Of a DNA stretch of 64,000 nucleotides, positions 12,364 to 24,700 are shown in pieces. The stretch is taken from NCBI RefSeq assembly GCF_030272615.1, contig NC_081408.1, forward strand, positions 307,399,950-307,463,949, in the 5' to 3' direction. Numbering within the stretch: the stretch's first letter is position 1; each line of letters starts with the position of its first letter. The position numbers and the translations under genes are program-made. This DNA is from Cryptomeria japonica (Eukaryota > Streptophyta > Pinopsida > Cupressales > Cupressaceae). The notes below the pieces were generated by a model. The model was given only the letters and a program-made list of their open reading frames with translations. It searched no databases and was not told the DNA's origin.

Positions 12364-12569
12364 ACAAAGTTGGAGAACAAGGTTGTGAAATGTATCTTCA
12401 TCAGTTATAGTCATGGTGTGAAATGATACAATCTTTGGGACCCTATTGCACAAAAGGTAATTCACAGTAGAAGTGTTATTTTTAGAGAAATTAAGTCTCC
12501 TTATGTTACATTGTAGCCTGAATAGACTAAAAAGGAAGATGTGATTCAATTTCCTTCTAAAATTTAAAG

Positions 12570-13395
12570 AGTTGAATCGAGACCCCTAGATAGGCAAGAA
12601 GTTGAGGAGAGCTCGTCTAGCTCTAAATCTTTAGAAGAGGAGGAAGAACCTCCAACTCAGCTTGTTCAAAGGTCTACAAGACATAGAAAACCACCTGAAA
12701 GGTATTCACCTAATAATTGGAGATGTATTTTTTCTTTGAATAGTAATGTGGATGAACTGAAATCTGTAGAAGAGGCATTAGGTATGAATGATTCAGAATC
12801 TTGGAAGATTTCTATGGAAGAAGAAATGGCAGCTTTGAAAAAGAATGATACATGGGATCTTGTACCATTGCCTGAAGGACAAAAGCCTGTTGGTTGCAAA
12901 TGGGTGTTCAAGAAAAATATTGGTTTAGATGGAAGCAATGAAAAGTATAAAGCAAGGTTGGTTGTAAAAGGCTACTCTCAGGTTGAGGGTGTTGATTATG
13001 GTGAGATATTTTCTCCTATTGCCAAAATGACCCATTAGATTTTTGCTTTCTATTGTTGTTGCTTATGATTTAGAGGTTGAGAAAATGGATGTGAAAATTG
13101 CTTTCCTTCATAATGATTTGGAGGAAGATATTTATATGACACAGCTGGAGTACTATGTGGTGAAAGGTAAAATTAATTTGGTCTGTAAATTAAAGAAATC
13201 TTTGTATGGCCTCAAATAGAGTCCTAGAATGTGATACCATAAATTTGATACATATGTGTTGAGTTTGGGATTTGAGTATTCTAAATCAGATCACTATGTT
13301 TATTATTAAACTGATGGTGATCATTTCCTGTACATTGCATTGTATGTTGATGATATGTTATATTGGTAAAGGGAAAGGTATGATTTTAGAACTAA
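12570..13395 (+). pseudogene. Reverse transcriptase of the plus-strand Copia
   Basis: The start of the domain is readable as WKISMEEEMAALKKNDTWDL and VGCKWVFKKN near 12800-12920, followed by KARLVVKGYSQVEGVDYGE. A stop and frame change at about 13036 lead to MDVKIAFLHNDLEEDIYM and, after a TAG near 13218, to the active-site sequence YVDDML near 13345. The TAG sits where this family normally has Gln (GLKQSPR). In an active element it would copy the element RNA. It is clearly dead. Confidence 0.88.
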
Positions 13396-14301
13396 AGTCT
13401 CAACTCGCTGTTAAATTTGAAATGAAAGATATTGGTGCAATGAAACACATTCTTGGGATGGAAATTAAAAGAGATAGAGTAAACAAAAAGCTATGGCTAG
13501 GCCAGAGTAAGTATGTGAATTCAATATTACAGAGGTTCAACATGCATGATTGTATACCATTGTGTGTTCCTTTTACAGTTGGAATGAAATTATCTATTGC
13601 AAATTGTCCTACATCCCCATCAGAGATGGAAGACATGAGCAGAGTGCCTTACCAAAATGCAATTGGAAATTTGATGTATGCTAAGATCTGTACTAGACTA
13701 GACATTGCCCAAGCAGTGGGAGTTCTATCTAGATACATGTTTAATCTTGGTAGAGTCCATTGGGATGCAGTCAAAAGAGTTTTCAGATATTTGAAGGGTA
13801 CATCAAAGTATTATTTGTGCTATCATGGTAATTTAGTTAGAGACGTGATTTCCTTTGTTATTCATGGTTATGTGGATTCAGAATGGGTAGGTGATATTGA
13901 TAGAAGAAGATCCACCAGTGCTTATGTGTTTACTTTATTTGATGGTGCAATTAGTTGGATGAGTAAGTGACAAGCTGTGGTTTCTTTGTCCACTATTGAA
14001 GAAGAGTATATGGTAGTTACTCATGCTTGTAAAGAGGCCATTTGGCTTAAGAGATTGTGCTCAAACATTGGAATAAAACAAGAAGTACGATCTGCTTAGC
14101 TAAGAACTCGACATTTCATGCCTAGACTAATCACATTGATGTTCAGTATCATTTTGTTAGAGATATGGTTGAAGATGGCAGGGTGAAGCTGGTTAAGATA
14201 GAAACTTTGATGAATTTTGCAGATTATTTAACTAAGGCTATGAGCACAAAGAAGTTCAGATGGTGCTTGGAGTCTATGGGCCTCATGGCCCCTAGCAATT
14301 G
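13396..14301 (+). pseudogene. RT thumb and RNase H of the plus-strand Copia
   Basis: The long frame reads ELKSQLAVKFEMKDIGAM and LGMEIKRDR, the standard Copia segment after YVDD, then YQNAIGNLMYA and FRYLKGTSKYYLCYHG. RNase H follows with GYVDSEWVGDIDRRRSTSAY and, after a TGA at about 13970 (family residue Arg), VVSLSTIEEEYM. The C-terminus near 14200-14301 reads NFADYLTKAMSTKKFRWCLE and ends with a TGA at 14299-14301. Frame changes occur near 14100. Confidence 0.87.
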
Positions 14302-14345
14302 ATTCATTGTGTTGATACTCCCTTTGATCTTGCAAGGTGTTCGAC

Positions 14346-14357
14346 AAGTGGGAGATT
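14346..14357 (+). other. Polypurine tract of the plus-strand Copia
   Basis: The purine-rich aagtgggagatt lies directly before the 3' LTR start (tgttggg). This is the place of the plus-strand primer in LTR retrotransposons. Confidence 0.75.
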
Positions 14358-15249
14358 TGTTGGGAAATGGTGTCTCAACCTTGCATTTGCATGATGTTAC
14401 TATTTATAGTAATTTTTCATTTGAGCACGAAATGGTGCAAAATTCTCCCCGAAGCTTTTGGTTGGCTAGATAAGCATTATGGTAAAGTTACGTCGCAAGA
14501 TCACAACTAGTTTTGAAGATATTAAATTTTATGTTTTAGAGGGGTCCAATGAAAGGTTTATATTTAATTTTGAGGACTTTAGAGGCCCCAAAATGCCTTG
14601 AAAATTGGGTGTAAATGGCATAGCAGTTTGCGAGGCAATAGAGCACTTCGCGAGCTTTCTAGTGCTTCAAATGATTTGTCAATCGGACACATGGTTCTCA
14701 AGTTATGGCCTCCGAAAGTTTGTACTCTTGAAATAGGAAATATAAAATACATCAGACACATAAATGGGTTGTAAAAGGGAGGGACACGTGTTGATGTGTG
14801 TTGTAACACATCATAGGGCATCTAGAAGGGAGATAAGGTTGGCTACACCTTATTGGGTGGTTTTAGCCCATGGTTTTGTAATACCATTTGACAGTTTCTT
14901 GTATTTTATCTCTTATATATGAGGTGCGTGAGATAGATTTTGTGTGTAAGAGTCTTATGGCTATTGAGTTATCTCTGAATCTCTGATAAGTGGTACTCCT
15001 ACAAAGAGCTTTCTCTGCAAGTATATTGTAATCTATTTTGATTTCTGAATAATATATTGGGCGGCTTTTGGAGTGTGGGATTTTTCTCCCAAAAGGGTTT
15101 TCCCCACGTAAATCATTGTGTTATGGTTTGGATGTTATTATATCTATTCTTGTTTTCTGTAACTATTGTAACGATCTGTAATTTTTTTTTGGATTACCCT
15201 CCTCTCAAGGTTAGTGTAGGAAGTTGTTCTGCTACTTAACTTCCTTACA
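14358..15249 (+). repeat. 3' LTR of the plus-strand Copia
   Basis: This is the 892-bp counterpart of the split 5' LTR. It begins tgttgggaaatgg and ends ttccttaca. Its uninterrupted acaccttattgggtgg at about 14845 shows the pre-insertion state of the site where the minus-strand Copia landed in the other LTR, which fixes the nested history without further assumption. Confidence 0.94.
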
Positions 15250-15285
15250 CACCGACTTGGCTTGCCATCAATGACAACACTAGAT

Positions 15286-17877
15286 GACCTATGCAGTGTC
15301 TCTTGCCAACAAGGAGGGTGATTTAATTTCTCATGAGGTTCTCCACTCCATCAAACAAATCAATATAAAGAGCATGACTATAAAATTAGATATGCTCAAG
15401 GCCTATGACAAAGTTAGATAGTAGGTCTTAGAATAAGTTCTCATCAAATTTAATGGACTAAGTGGATCATTTTGAGTGTTTTAGGAGTAAAGTTCTCTAT
15501 TCTAGTAAATGGTTAGCCATGTGGTTTCTTCTCTCCTTCCCATGGTATTGAACAAGATGACCCTCTTTCATCATATCTATTCATCATCTTGGTCTATCTC
15601 TTAGTAGATCTATCTCAACTAAGTATAGTCTCCATTTGTGGAAGGGTATCGACATTCCTAACTTAGACGTGGCAATCACACATTCTCCTTGTGGATGACA
15701 TAATCCTTTTTGGGGTAGCGACATTACAAGAGGCACATACAATCAAATAAGTTTTAGATAAATATTGTGCGTTAATGGGTCAGAAAGTCAATGCAGCTAA
15801 ATCCAAAATATTCTTCCATAATTATTCCCCTCAAATCTCTTAGAGACTTTCTGATTTCCTCGGGTTCAAGCAAGAATCACTCCCAAGTAAATATCTTGGC
15901 ATCCCACTCTTTGTGGGAAAAAACAAAAAATTATTTTCCAGGACAACATTTTAGATTCCATTTGAAACAAAATCTCTTCATGGAAGAATACTTGGCTTTC
16001 ACTAGCTAGTAGACTCCTCATGATCAAAATAGTCTTGGTTACCATCCTAAATTACATAATGTCAATTCTCCCCATTCCCAAGGGTGTATTAGTTGACATA
16101 GAATATAAACTCAAGAAATTTTTCTAGAAAGGCAACAAGGATTCTAAAGAAAAGCTTCATCACATATCCTAGAACAATGTATGCTCTCCCAAATAAATTA
16201 GTGGATCCGGTATACATAATTTCACATGCAGAAATTTGGCTCTAGGAGTATAGATGCTATGGAAAATGTTTACCAGCCATAACTTAAAATGACTTGTAAT
16301 ATTAAGATCTAAATATTTGGATTCCAAAGAACCAAAAAGAATCTTCATAGTATTAAATCCTCTGTCTGGTTCTCAAATGTAGAGCTTCATGATTAGCTAT
16401 AGGTGGATATTTCTTCCCTTTCTAACTTGGGTTATTCATAACAAGAGGAAAGCCCTATTTCAGGAATATTTTTAGAATGGCTTCCCCCCTCCCTCTAAAT
16501 TGGATGCATTAAATTAATCAAATGCTATCCTTGAAGAAAGATAGGGTGTCAATGTGAGTGATTATTTCTACATAAAGGATGATAATGGATTATAATTTGC
16601 ACAATGGAAAAGATTCTCACTAATCCCAATTCTTTCACACCAAAGAAACATCCTCCAAATTGAACTCAAAAAGAGACTTCTTCACTACAAGGACACCATG
16701 GATTACATCATTTGGTCCCCCTCCTCAATAAGGAAATATTCAGGCAAGAAATGATACAATCTCATTGAAGATCTTAGAGAGATTACAAATAGGAGATTTC
16801 ATTCTTATTGCTAGTCTAATGCAAGACTGACAAAGGAAGGGTCATTTTATTGGTTGGTTCTAAAAGATAGAATCTTAACTAGTGACAAACTTTCTTGTCT
16901 AGGAATCACCCCTCGTTTTAATTACATTCTTTGTGATTGAAAACAGGAAATGATAAATCACTTACTCTTGAACTGCCCATTCTCAAGATCGTGTTGGATA
17001 TGGCTACAAGGAAAGTTACTCTAGAGTGCTCCACTGCAATCAGATCTTAAAGTTTTTTATTCCTGGCCTATCCTCCACCAAAACTCATTTTTTGTTATCT
17101 AGAAGGTTCCATGCTCCATCCTCATCTAGAACATCTAGTGGGAGAGAAACAAACACATCTTTAGGAATGAGAAAAACAATAAAGAGGAGGTCATCATGGA
17201 TATTGAAAAAGCAATGTCAAAATCAGTAAATGCCTACACTATTAAACATAAAGATTTTAACTCTTGTTTCACTTTGGTGGATGATAAGATCTTATTAGAA
17301 TGGAAATCCATATCCCTTCCATTCAAAGGGAGTTTTCTAAACAACACTCCTAAAAGAATCAACAAAAGAGAAATCAAATGGAAACCTCTTGATAGTAACT
17401 TTGCCAAACTAAACTTTGATAAGGCGTCTAAATGTAACCACAGTATCTCTGGTGTGGGTTATATTTTGAGAGACCCCAAGTTCATGGTCATAGTAGCATT
17501 GATTGCCAAAACTCCTAATGATTCAAATAACATGGTTGAAGCAAGGGATTTGGTTGCGGGTCTTAAGTTAGCCGTGAAGGCTAAAGTGAAAACCCTAATA
17601 GTAAAAGGAGATTCTTAGATCACCATATCAGCATTGAAAAATAGATAATCTCCAAAATGGAAAATTCACTGCATTCTACAAGAGGTATGGGAGAGTCTAT
17701 TGTTATTTTACTACTACCACCTTCTCCACTACTTTAGAGAAGCTAACAAGGTTGCAAATAAGTTGGCAAATAGGGGTTGCTCTTTTGAAATGAAGGAGAG
17801 ATATTATAACAATCTTGAAATCATGTTAGATCCATATCTTTCCTACTTGGTCATTGAAGATACTCCTATCAACTAAC
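15286..17877 (+). pseudogene. 5'-truncated LINE (non-LTR retrotransposon) ORF2 remnant
   Basis: The region starts inside a LINE reverse transcriptase: LISHEVLHSIK then KLDMLKAYDKVR (15380-15420), a TAG where Trp is usual, DPLSSYLFIILV near 15570 and the active site LLVDDIILF near 15685-15712. KYLGIPLFVGK follows near 15890. A region like the plant zf-RVT domain (GSFYWLVLKDRILTSDKL, then LLNCPFSRSCW) lies at about 16840-17000. The open stretch at 17196-17618 is an RNase H of the RVT_3 type: KLNFDKASKCNHSISGVGYI and MVEARDLVAGLKLAVKAKVK. Stops and frameshifts are frequent. The endonuclease and ORF1 are absent, so it is either 5'-truncated or was cut by whatever placed the Copia at 15249. Confidence 0.88.
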
Positions 17878-18420
17878 CTTCTCTGTTTGTTTGATCTCAA
17901 GTTTTGGTGTTCCTATTCGAGGCAATCTTCATTTGGATTCTTGAATGGATTGTACCTATTTATGACAATCTTCTTCTAGCTACTTGATTGGATATCAGTT
18001 TTTTCTCTATATAGGCTTGAGGCTATCTATTTTTTCTCCATCTCTCATTTCATTTCCCCCTTTTTTCTTTTTTGGTTTTCACATTGCCCCTTGTGGTCCG
18101 CTCCTAGCTTGGACTTCACTTTGTCCACTTTTTATTTGATGGGGATCTGCCTTCAAATTTTCTAAAGTCCAAATTGTTTTGCATGATCCTTGCATGACTT
18201 CATCTATTTTGTCTTTCTTAGGTTGATGCCTCTACGCCCATCATGATTACATCACATGTATCTGGCTTATATCAAATTGATTTTTATAGTTCTAATGGTA
18301 CATTTTTTTTTGTCTTTAGAGATTTTTTCAGTGGTTCTCATCTACATCTTGTCTTCCTTCTTATTATTTTAGTAATATGTTGAGTTGGTAGAGTCTCTTT
18401 ATTGGTGTAGTCCAAGCATT
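17878..18420 (+). other. Probable LINE 3' untranslated region
   Basis: T-rich, non-coding sequence directly follows the RNase H end. I see no clear poly(A) end, so the boundary of the LINE is not fixed. Nothing else is recognisable. Confidence 0.4.
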
Positions 18421-19620
18421 CTCTATCAAGAGTTTGACAGAATTTAAAATTTTATTCAAACGAATTTGTGCAATCCTTAGTATTCCTTAAGTCTCTTGAT
18501 GACATGTATGCATCTTGTGATTCGATCTCACGCATCTTTGTTTTCCTATATCTAATCATGTGTTGTTGTGTGTTGACAAAGATTCTTCTCATTTTGATCT
18601 TTTCCATCTTGCATCAACTAATTCTTTCTCATTCTATGTTTCAAGTGACCAATTTCATCAAGATCTCTCTGTTCCAGCTGGATATAGCTCTTCACTTTTG
18701 AGTGAATTGTATGCGTCTGAGTGGGCCTTTACATCAACAATGTCAGTGCCTGTTCCAAATAGTGGATGATGATGTCTAAGAGGCCATCACTTAGATCCTT
18801 TGTTACCATTGTGGGGGTGGAGACAATTACCTTCATGATGATCAGATCTTTGATTTCTTCTTCACTCCCTTTGTTACAGACAATTGCAATCCCATACTAG
18901 GTATGCATGGCGGGAAGAAAGATAGTATCAAAGTAGTATTGGCTATCAATTGCTTAAGTATTTATAGGAATTGATGTGAATGCAATCTCAGGCCCTCTTG
19001 GTAAAGTTTTTGACCTAGATTTGGAGGAAAAGGTAGAGAAAATGCACAAGGCATGGTCTCTCTTCAAGTCATGTGTCACTTAAAATGACTTAGCTCAAAT
19101 AAATATGTTCCTTGCCAGCAACAATGGTTACTTTTTTGAGGATCACATGAATAGGATTAGAGACTTCTTTTATGGCCAATCAACAATGGTGAACAAGTTC
19201 AACACTCAACCACAACTGAAGTTCACTGAATAGTGATCTCTCCTCTCTCCTCCTCTATTTAATTAATCTTTTGCTTCAATGGTGTATCTCATCTCCCATA
19301 TTGTGCTAGCACCCCTCTTATTAGTATGTTTTCAGTCTTTTTACTGCCTAAAGGGTTGAACCTTGCTCCCATTTTGTTTGCAGCTTTTTCTCTTGACATG
19401 TTATTTGGTCCTCTACTACAGTAAGTTTCTCGTATTTCATATGTTTCATGCTTAATGCATTTTATTTTAAAAAAAATATGCATGTGGTTACAATTGGCAG
19501 AAATATTGAGAGAAAGAAAAAGAAGAAAGCTCCTGCAAGGGTGGTGGACACTCAATCTAAAGGAAAGAAGACCTTTTCTTTCTCACTTGGGAAGTAGATT
19601 TGGAGGAGATTCTTGATGGA
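18420..19620 (+). pseudogene. Unrecognised degraded coding remnant
   Basis: Short stretches look protein-like and follow one another with frame changes. One reads VFIGIDVNAISGPLGKVFDL, then EKVEKMHKAWSLFKSC, a TAA, INMFLASNNGYFFEDHMNRI and RDFFYGQSTMVNKFNT, from about 18958 to 19230. Near 19505 a basic stretch reads RKKKKKAPARVVDTQSKGKK. I do not recognise the family. Because it lies between LINE remnants, a retroelement ORF is the simplest guess, but a gene fragment is equally possible. Confidence 0.35.
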
Positions 19621-19929
19621 TAAGGCTACATTTCTTTTCTCCCTAGGGTTATTTCTATATATTCTTTTTTGCTATTAGTTGTTTCTAGGTTATTATTTTT
19701 TAACTTTATTAGTATTAGTTGTTTTATGAACAATTTATAAACTCTTCATCCACTTGGTTGGTTGGCTTGATCTCCAAGCCCCTTTTTTTTTCTTTTTGAC
19801 TAATAGATTTTGATTTGGATGTATGACAAGTTGGGGCCCTTCCCAATTAATCTAATAAAATATAACATGCTAAAATTCCATTATGTATATAATGTTGCAA
19901 CTTGGAATAAACACTATGTTATTAAATAT

Positions 19930-21090
19930 GTACAATTTTAGTTCATGGTTCATAAGATGTGATTTTACAATTATTTGATGTAATCTAAAAGGAATAGTTG
20001 AATTTCACAACATTTCTCTTAGGGTAATAGAGGTATGTGTACCCCAACAAAAGTGTATTTCTCATTTTATATTGTTGTAGGATTGTGATGGGATTTTATT
20101 GTATATATAAAGTTCTAGGTTGAACTACACTTCATGTTGTTCAACCTACACAAGTTTAATTCAAATTCCATAATATGGGTTTCAAACTAATGCCTCTCCT
20201 AGTTGACTTTAATACTAACTCAAAGATATTTCAATAGATTTGAACAACATGTTATTAATTTGAGGTTTTTGGCAACAATGGAAGGACACAATTGGTCATT
20301 TGAGGTTCCCTAATATATTAGTCAATTTCAAAATATTTCTCGTCTTGTAACAGAGATATATGCATCATAACCATTATGTCTTCCCAATTTTGTGTTGTTT
20401 CATGATTGTTATACAAATAAATTATTTCATTTTGCGAGTCAAGATTTGACTCTATAAATAAATTTTCTTGTTGAACTATGAATTATGTTGTTCAACTTGC
20501 ATAAGTTTAATTCATGGTTCATAAGACATTTTTTTCTACTCATTTGATGCTATCTTGAGGAATGGTTAGATTTTGTAGTCTTTCTCTTCACATAACAAAG
20601 GTATGTGCAATGAAAAAAAAGTGTATTTTTTATTTTATGTTATTTTAGGGTTTTGATTTTTCTTTCATTATATAAATGAAGTTTCTAGTTCAAGTATATA
20701 TTATGTTGTCCAATCCAACCAAGTTTAGTTTATGGGTCATAAGAAATCTTTTTGTGCTCATCTAAGGTTATATCAAAGGAATGGTTAGGCTTCACAACCA
20801 TTTTCTTCACATAATAGAGGTACATGCACCTCGACAATAATATATTCCTAATTTTATGTTGTTGTAGGGTTGTGATAAGATTTTCTGATATATGTGAAGT
20901 TGAAATTTGAACTATACATTGTGTTTTTCAACCTACAAAATTTTATTTCATGGCTTATAAAATGTGTTTTTGTTTATATTTGATGTTATCTAAAAGGAAT
21001 GATTTGATTTCATAATATTTCACTTTAGATAACAAAGGTGTGTGCATCCCAATAAAAGTGTGTTTCTCATTGTATGCTAATAGGGTTAAA
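19930..21090 (+). repeat. Degenerate tandem repeat, about 218-bp period, about five copies
   Basis: The landmark ttcatggttcataag recurs, with changes, at about 19941, 20159, 20511, 20730 and 20947. Each copy continues with a Leu/Phe-rich A/T block, gaggtatgtgcaccccaa, gtgtatttctcattttatgt, tgttgtagggttgtgat and ends near tgttcaacctacacaagttt. Three intervals are about 218 bp. The second copy carries roughly 135 extra bases. Copies differ at many positions, so the array is old. No function is apparent. Confidence 0.8.
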
Positions 21091-21267
21091 AAGTGTTAAC
21101 ATTAAGAATGATAAATAAGAAATAAATTGATGGTATATAATTAAACCACAATATAATATATTAAAAATTCTCTTAATCAAATTACTAATAGAATAAAAAA
21201 TAAAAATGTGTTAAATAAAAATTTAAAAATTACATAAAAAATTAAAAAGTGAGATAGAAAACTAACA

Positions 21268-21369
21268 TGATACATGTAAACCATAAAAAACTTACATGTA
21301 ACATGATACATGATACATGTAAACCATAAAAAACTTACATGTAACATGATACATGATACATGTAACATG
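21268..21369 (+). repeat. 43-bp minisatellite, about 2.4 copies
   Basis: The unit tacatgtaaaccataaaaa plus cttacatgtaacatgatacatga begins at 21271 and 21314, with a partial third copy at 21357. Copies are practically identical. Each contains the 10-bp palindrome ttacatgtaa. Confidence 0.85.
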
Positions 21370-21762
21370 ATGGAAGGTGAGACTCTGCCTCCCATTAACA
21401 AAGCTATTGTTGCTGATGTGGAGACCCTAGAAAATATTGTTGTCTTTCCAGAGTTCAACAAAGGCAACAACAATTCTCCTATGACCATGCTTCATACCAC
21501 AAAGAATGGGATGATGGAGTTTTACAAGGTTATTGAATGGTTCTATTCGGAGATGGATAACTTGAAGACCAAACAGGTGGAATCTTCCAGGAAAGTGGAT
21601 ACAGTTGGGACAGGTAATCTTAGTTCCCTGCCTAATTACCTAAATGAATTAACAAAAGCCATCAGTGATGCGGAGGCTATCAGTGGAGTGTATGGCTCTC
21701 AATGTAATGCCCCACTAGGAAACCCCGAAGGGATTAAGCTAAAACACATGAATGGAGTGCAA
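21310..21762 (+). pseudogene. N-terminal part of an interrupted, unrecognised ORF
   Basis: The open frame reads MMEGETLPPINKAIVADVET from 21367 and then a charged, helix-prone stretch (MEFYKVIEWFYSEMDNLKTK, QVESSRKVDTVG). It ends KLKHMNGVQ at a TAA that belongs to the insertion starting at 21763. The ATG at 21310 lies in the minisatellite, so 21367 is the likelier start. The same frame resumes at 25392 with FEPVEARFNELEKRV. I do not recognise the family. It resembles the coiled-coil first ORF of retroelements only in general character. Confidence 0.5.
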
Positions 21763-24700
21763 TAATTTAAAAAAAAAAACAAAAAAACACAACCTAATGA
21801 TACAACAAGATATCAAAGAACAAATTATATAGCGGAAGACATCAACTAACACCTAAAAAGTTTCCCAATGCGGTTACTTTATTCCAAATTTAACTTAACT
21901 CAAGACAAGATAATACTTATACAAAGAATAATTTCTTTCATTAAGACTAAATCATAGGTAACATATGAATACATCCATTAAGGTTAAAATATAGCTAATA
22001 TCAAGATTGAAAATGTAAATAACCCAAATGAAGTTCATCCATTAGAATTACAATTTAATCATACCTTTCGTTCATATTTTTCTTATTAAAATTTAAGTCA
22101 CGCATCTAATTAACAACACACTTGAATTTCACCAAAACTAATGAGATCTTTCCATGCATACTTAATTTCCTAAATATATTCCATTATTCCAAACTACATT
22201 CTTTCATGATCCAATTTACTGCATTTAAAAGACATGCATTTACAATTAATTCTATCTAATCCACTTCATACATTCTAACATAATGCCATTCATGCATGCT
22301 AAAACTGAAAAATAAAACATAAGTACAAAAGCAACACATAACACCAAAGTGATCTCAGAGTTCACCCCTAGAGGGCTACATCTCTGGGTCTGCTCAATTG
22401 CAAGACCCCTCTATTCATTTAAATTAGTTAAGGGTTCATAAGTTCCACAACATTTACATTCCTTCCACTGAGGTGAATCATACCAATAAACAACCGACCA
22501 CATCAGTCAATAATTACATCAATGATCCCTACATAGAAACGAATCCAATTGAACACATTTAAACTGATACAAGGTCCACTGCCCGAAAATACTCTAACTA
22601 GAGACCTGACCCGCTATGGTCAACCACAAGTCAACATTTGACATTCACATACAGAATAAGACCAGTCAAAACACCATCACAAGGCAACAACCAAACTAGA
22701 AACAGAAGACATAAACAGGTACCCCAAATCATCCAACGACAGGGTCCAAACAAATATATCAACATAGGACACAATGACAACTCAACCACAATTGCAATAA
22801 AATTAAACTCGACTGATAACACCATCTACACAAGATCCTATTACAGACAATCTTTTCTTTAAACAATCAAGAACATAATTAAATAGATTTTTCCAGAAGA
22901 CAAGGAAATACAACTATATTAATAAATCCATCTTGTCATTTGTCCAATAAAGTTAAATAAATTCACATATGAATTAAACTCCTAATATATTTCCAATAAG
23001 AATATCGAATTTAAAATTATAAGCTTTTTTTCTTTTTTCTAAAATTACAAAATTCTAAATTCTTTATTCATATAACAAAAATCTTTAAATTGACAAATAA
23101 AAATTAAACAACTATATATATATATATACATATATATCTATTTAAATATACATATATATATTAACACATTATAATTATTTATTTATTATTTATTAAAAAA
23201 AAAACTAAATAACAAATAAAATAATAAATAAAATTTTAAAAAATTAAAAATTACATTTAAACTCTAAAATAACTACCCTAAGGCAACATTGCTGCCATAT
23301 GGCAATCAACGCTACCCTTGGGTAGCACTGCTGCCCTATGGTAGCACATGCTACCTATGGGTAGTGCTGTGTGGGTAGAGGCAATGCCTCCCCACAAATA
23401 TATATATATATTTTAAATAAAAATTTTAACATTAATTTCAACAAAAACAATATTTTTCCAATAATTCCATTTTCACATAATTTAATCTTTCATATATATA
23501 TTTTTTGATTTAATTAGCCCAAATAAATTTAATGTATAATTAAATTTATTTTCTTAAGGTAATAAAAACCATTTCATAGAGATTCCATAACTAAACAAAA
23601 TTGTCGTAACTAAAAATCAAACGAGAGAAGTTAATTTCTCAGATAAATACCCTTTTTCACCAATCTTGCAACTCTCCATGCATCATAAAATATTGACAAA
23701 TTTTCTATAATAATTTTCCTAATTTTCCCAAAATTACATTCTTCCCATAAACTAGAAATACACATCAGGCATGAATTTTTAAAACAAAACTCGAATTCAC
23801 CAGAAGAGGGTTTTGGGTTTGACAATAATTTACACACACATCATTCAGAGAGAAATGGAAGAAATAGAATTATTTTCTAAAAATCAACAATCAAAGAAGC
23901 CACCCAACCTGGTATTGCTTTCCTGGAAGAATTCTGTAGAAGAGCCCTAATCTTTTCCACAAGCTTCCAATAAATTTCTTCACCTAAATCTTTGACTTGT
24001 TTCCTATGTATCTAAAATAAAGACCTATTCCCTATTTAAACTAAAATTCTAGGTTCAATATTTTTTTCTCAAAAAACCTAAATTTAGAATAAAAGCAATT
24101 TTATTTTATTTTCTAATTTTATAACAAAAGATAAGCTAACATGCAATAATTAAAGATCATTATTCTTTCTTTTCTTTTCTCATGCAAATTAATTAATTTT
24201 CTAAATAAAGAATTAAAACAATACTTTAATTCCAATTAATTCTTTTATTCATTTTTTTTAAATTTATTCTTTTATTTATTTATTCATTTATTTATTTAAA
24301 ATTCTAGGAATGATAAATATAATTAAGATAATTTATTTTTCCACTAAAATTTAAATAAAAAATATATTTCTAATATCATGCAGCTTGCAACTTAATTTAA
24401 TTAATTAATTAATTAATTAAGTTTATGGAATTATCTCATAGTTGAATTGTTTATGCATTGAGATTCTAAATTTAGTTAATTAAAAGAAATGATTTTCTCC
24501 CTCATTTAATTTTTAATTAACAAAGCTAATTGTTGCATTTCACAATATTAATGAGGGTAAAATATTTTTAATTAAGTTAAATTATCAAAATCAATCTTAC
24601 ACACTATATAAAATAAATATGAATAAAACTCACTTTTCTAATCAAAATTGATTTTCTTAAATAATTAAAATTAATCTTTCTATTCCAAAAAGCAAAAGAG

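Larger units (their letters stand above)
2172..15249 (+). mobile_element. Copia LTR retrotransposon, plus strand, split by a second Copia element
   Basis: Two LTRs of 892 bp each (the first counted without its insertion) flank gag, protease, integrase, reverse transcriptase and RNase H in that order, which is the Copia order. The 5' LTR lies at 2172-2671 plus 9788-10179 and is interrupted by the minus-strand Copia at 2672-9782. The 3' LTR is intact in outline at 14358-15249. A methionine-tRNA-like primer site follows the 5' LTR and a purine-rich tract precedes the 3' LTR. Many stops and frameshifts make the element non-autonomous. No target-site duplication is visible (catta on the left, caccg on the right), so one end may have been rearranged after insertion. 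Confidence 0.93.

Noticed and set aside
2172-15249. An autonomous, currently active Copia
   Set aside because: gag, integrase and RT are each interrupted by stops or frameshifts, and the protease active site has changed to DLG.
22631-22862. Open frames inside the 3.6-kb insertion
   Set aside because: They are short, antisense to each other and without family resemblance.
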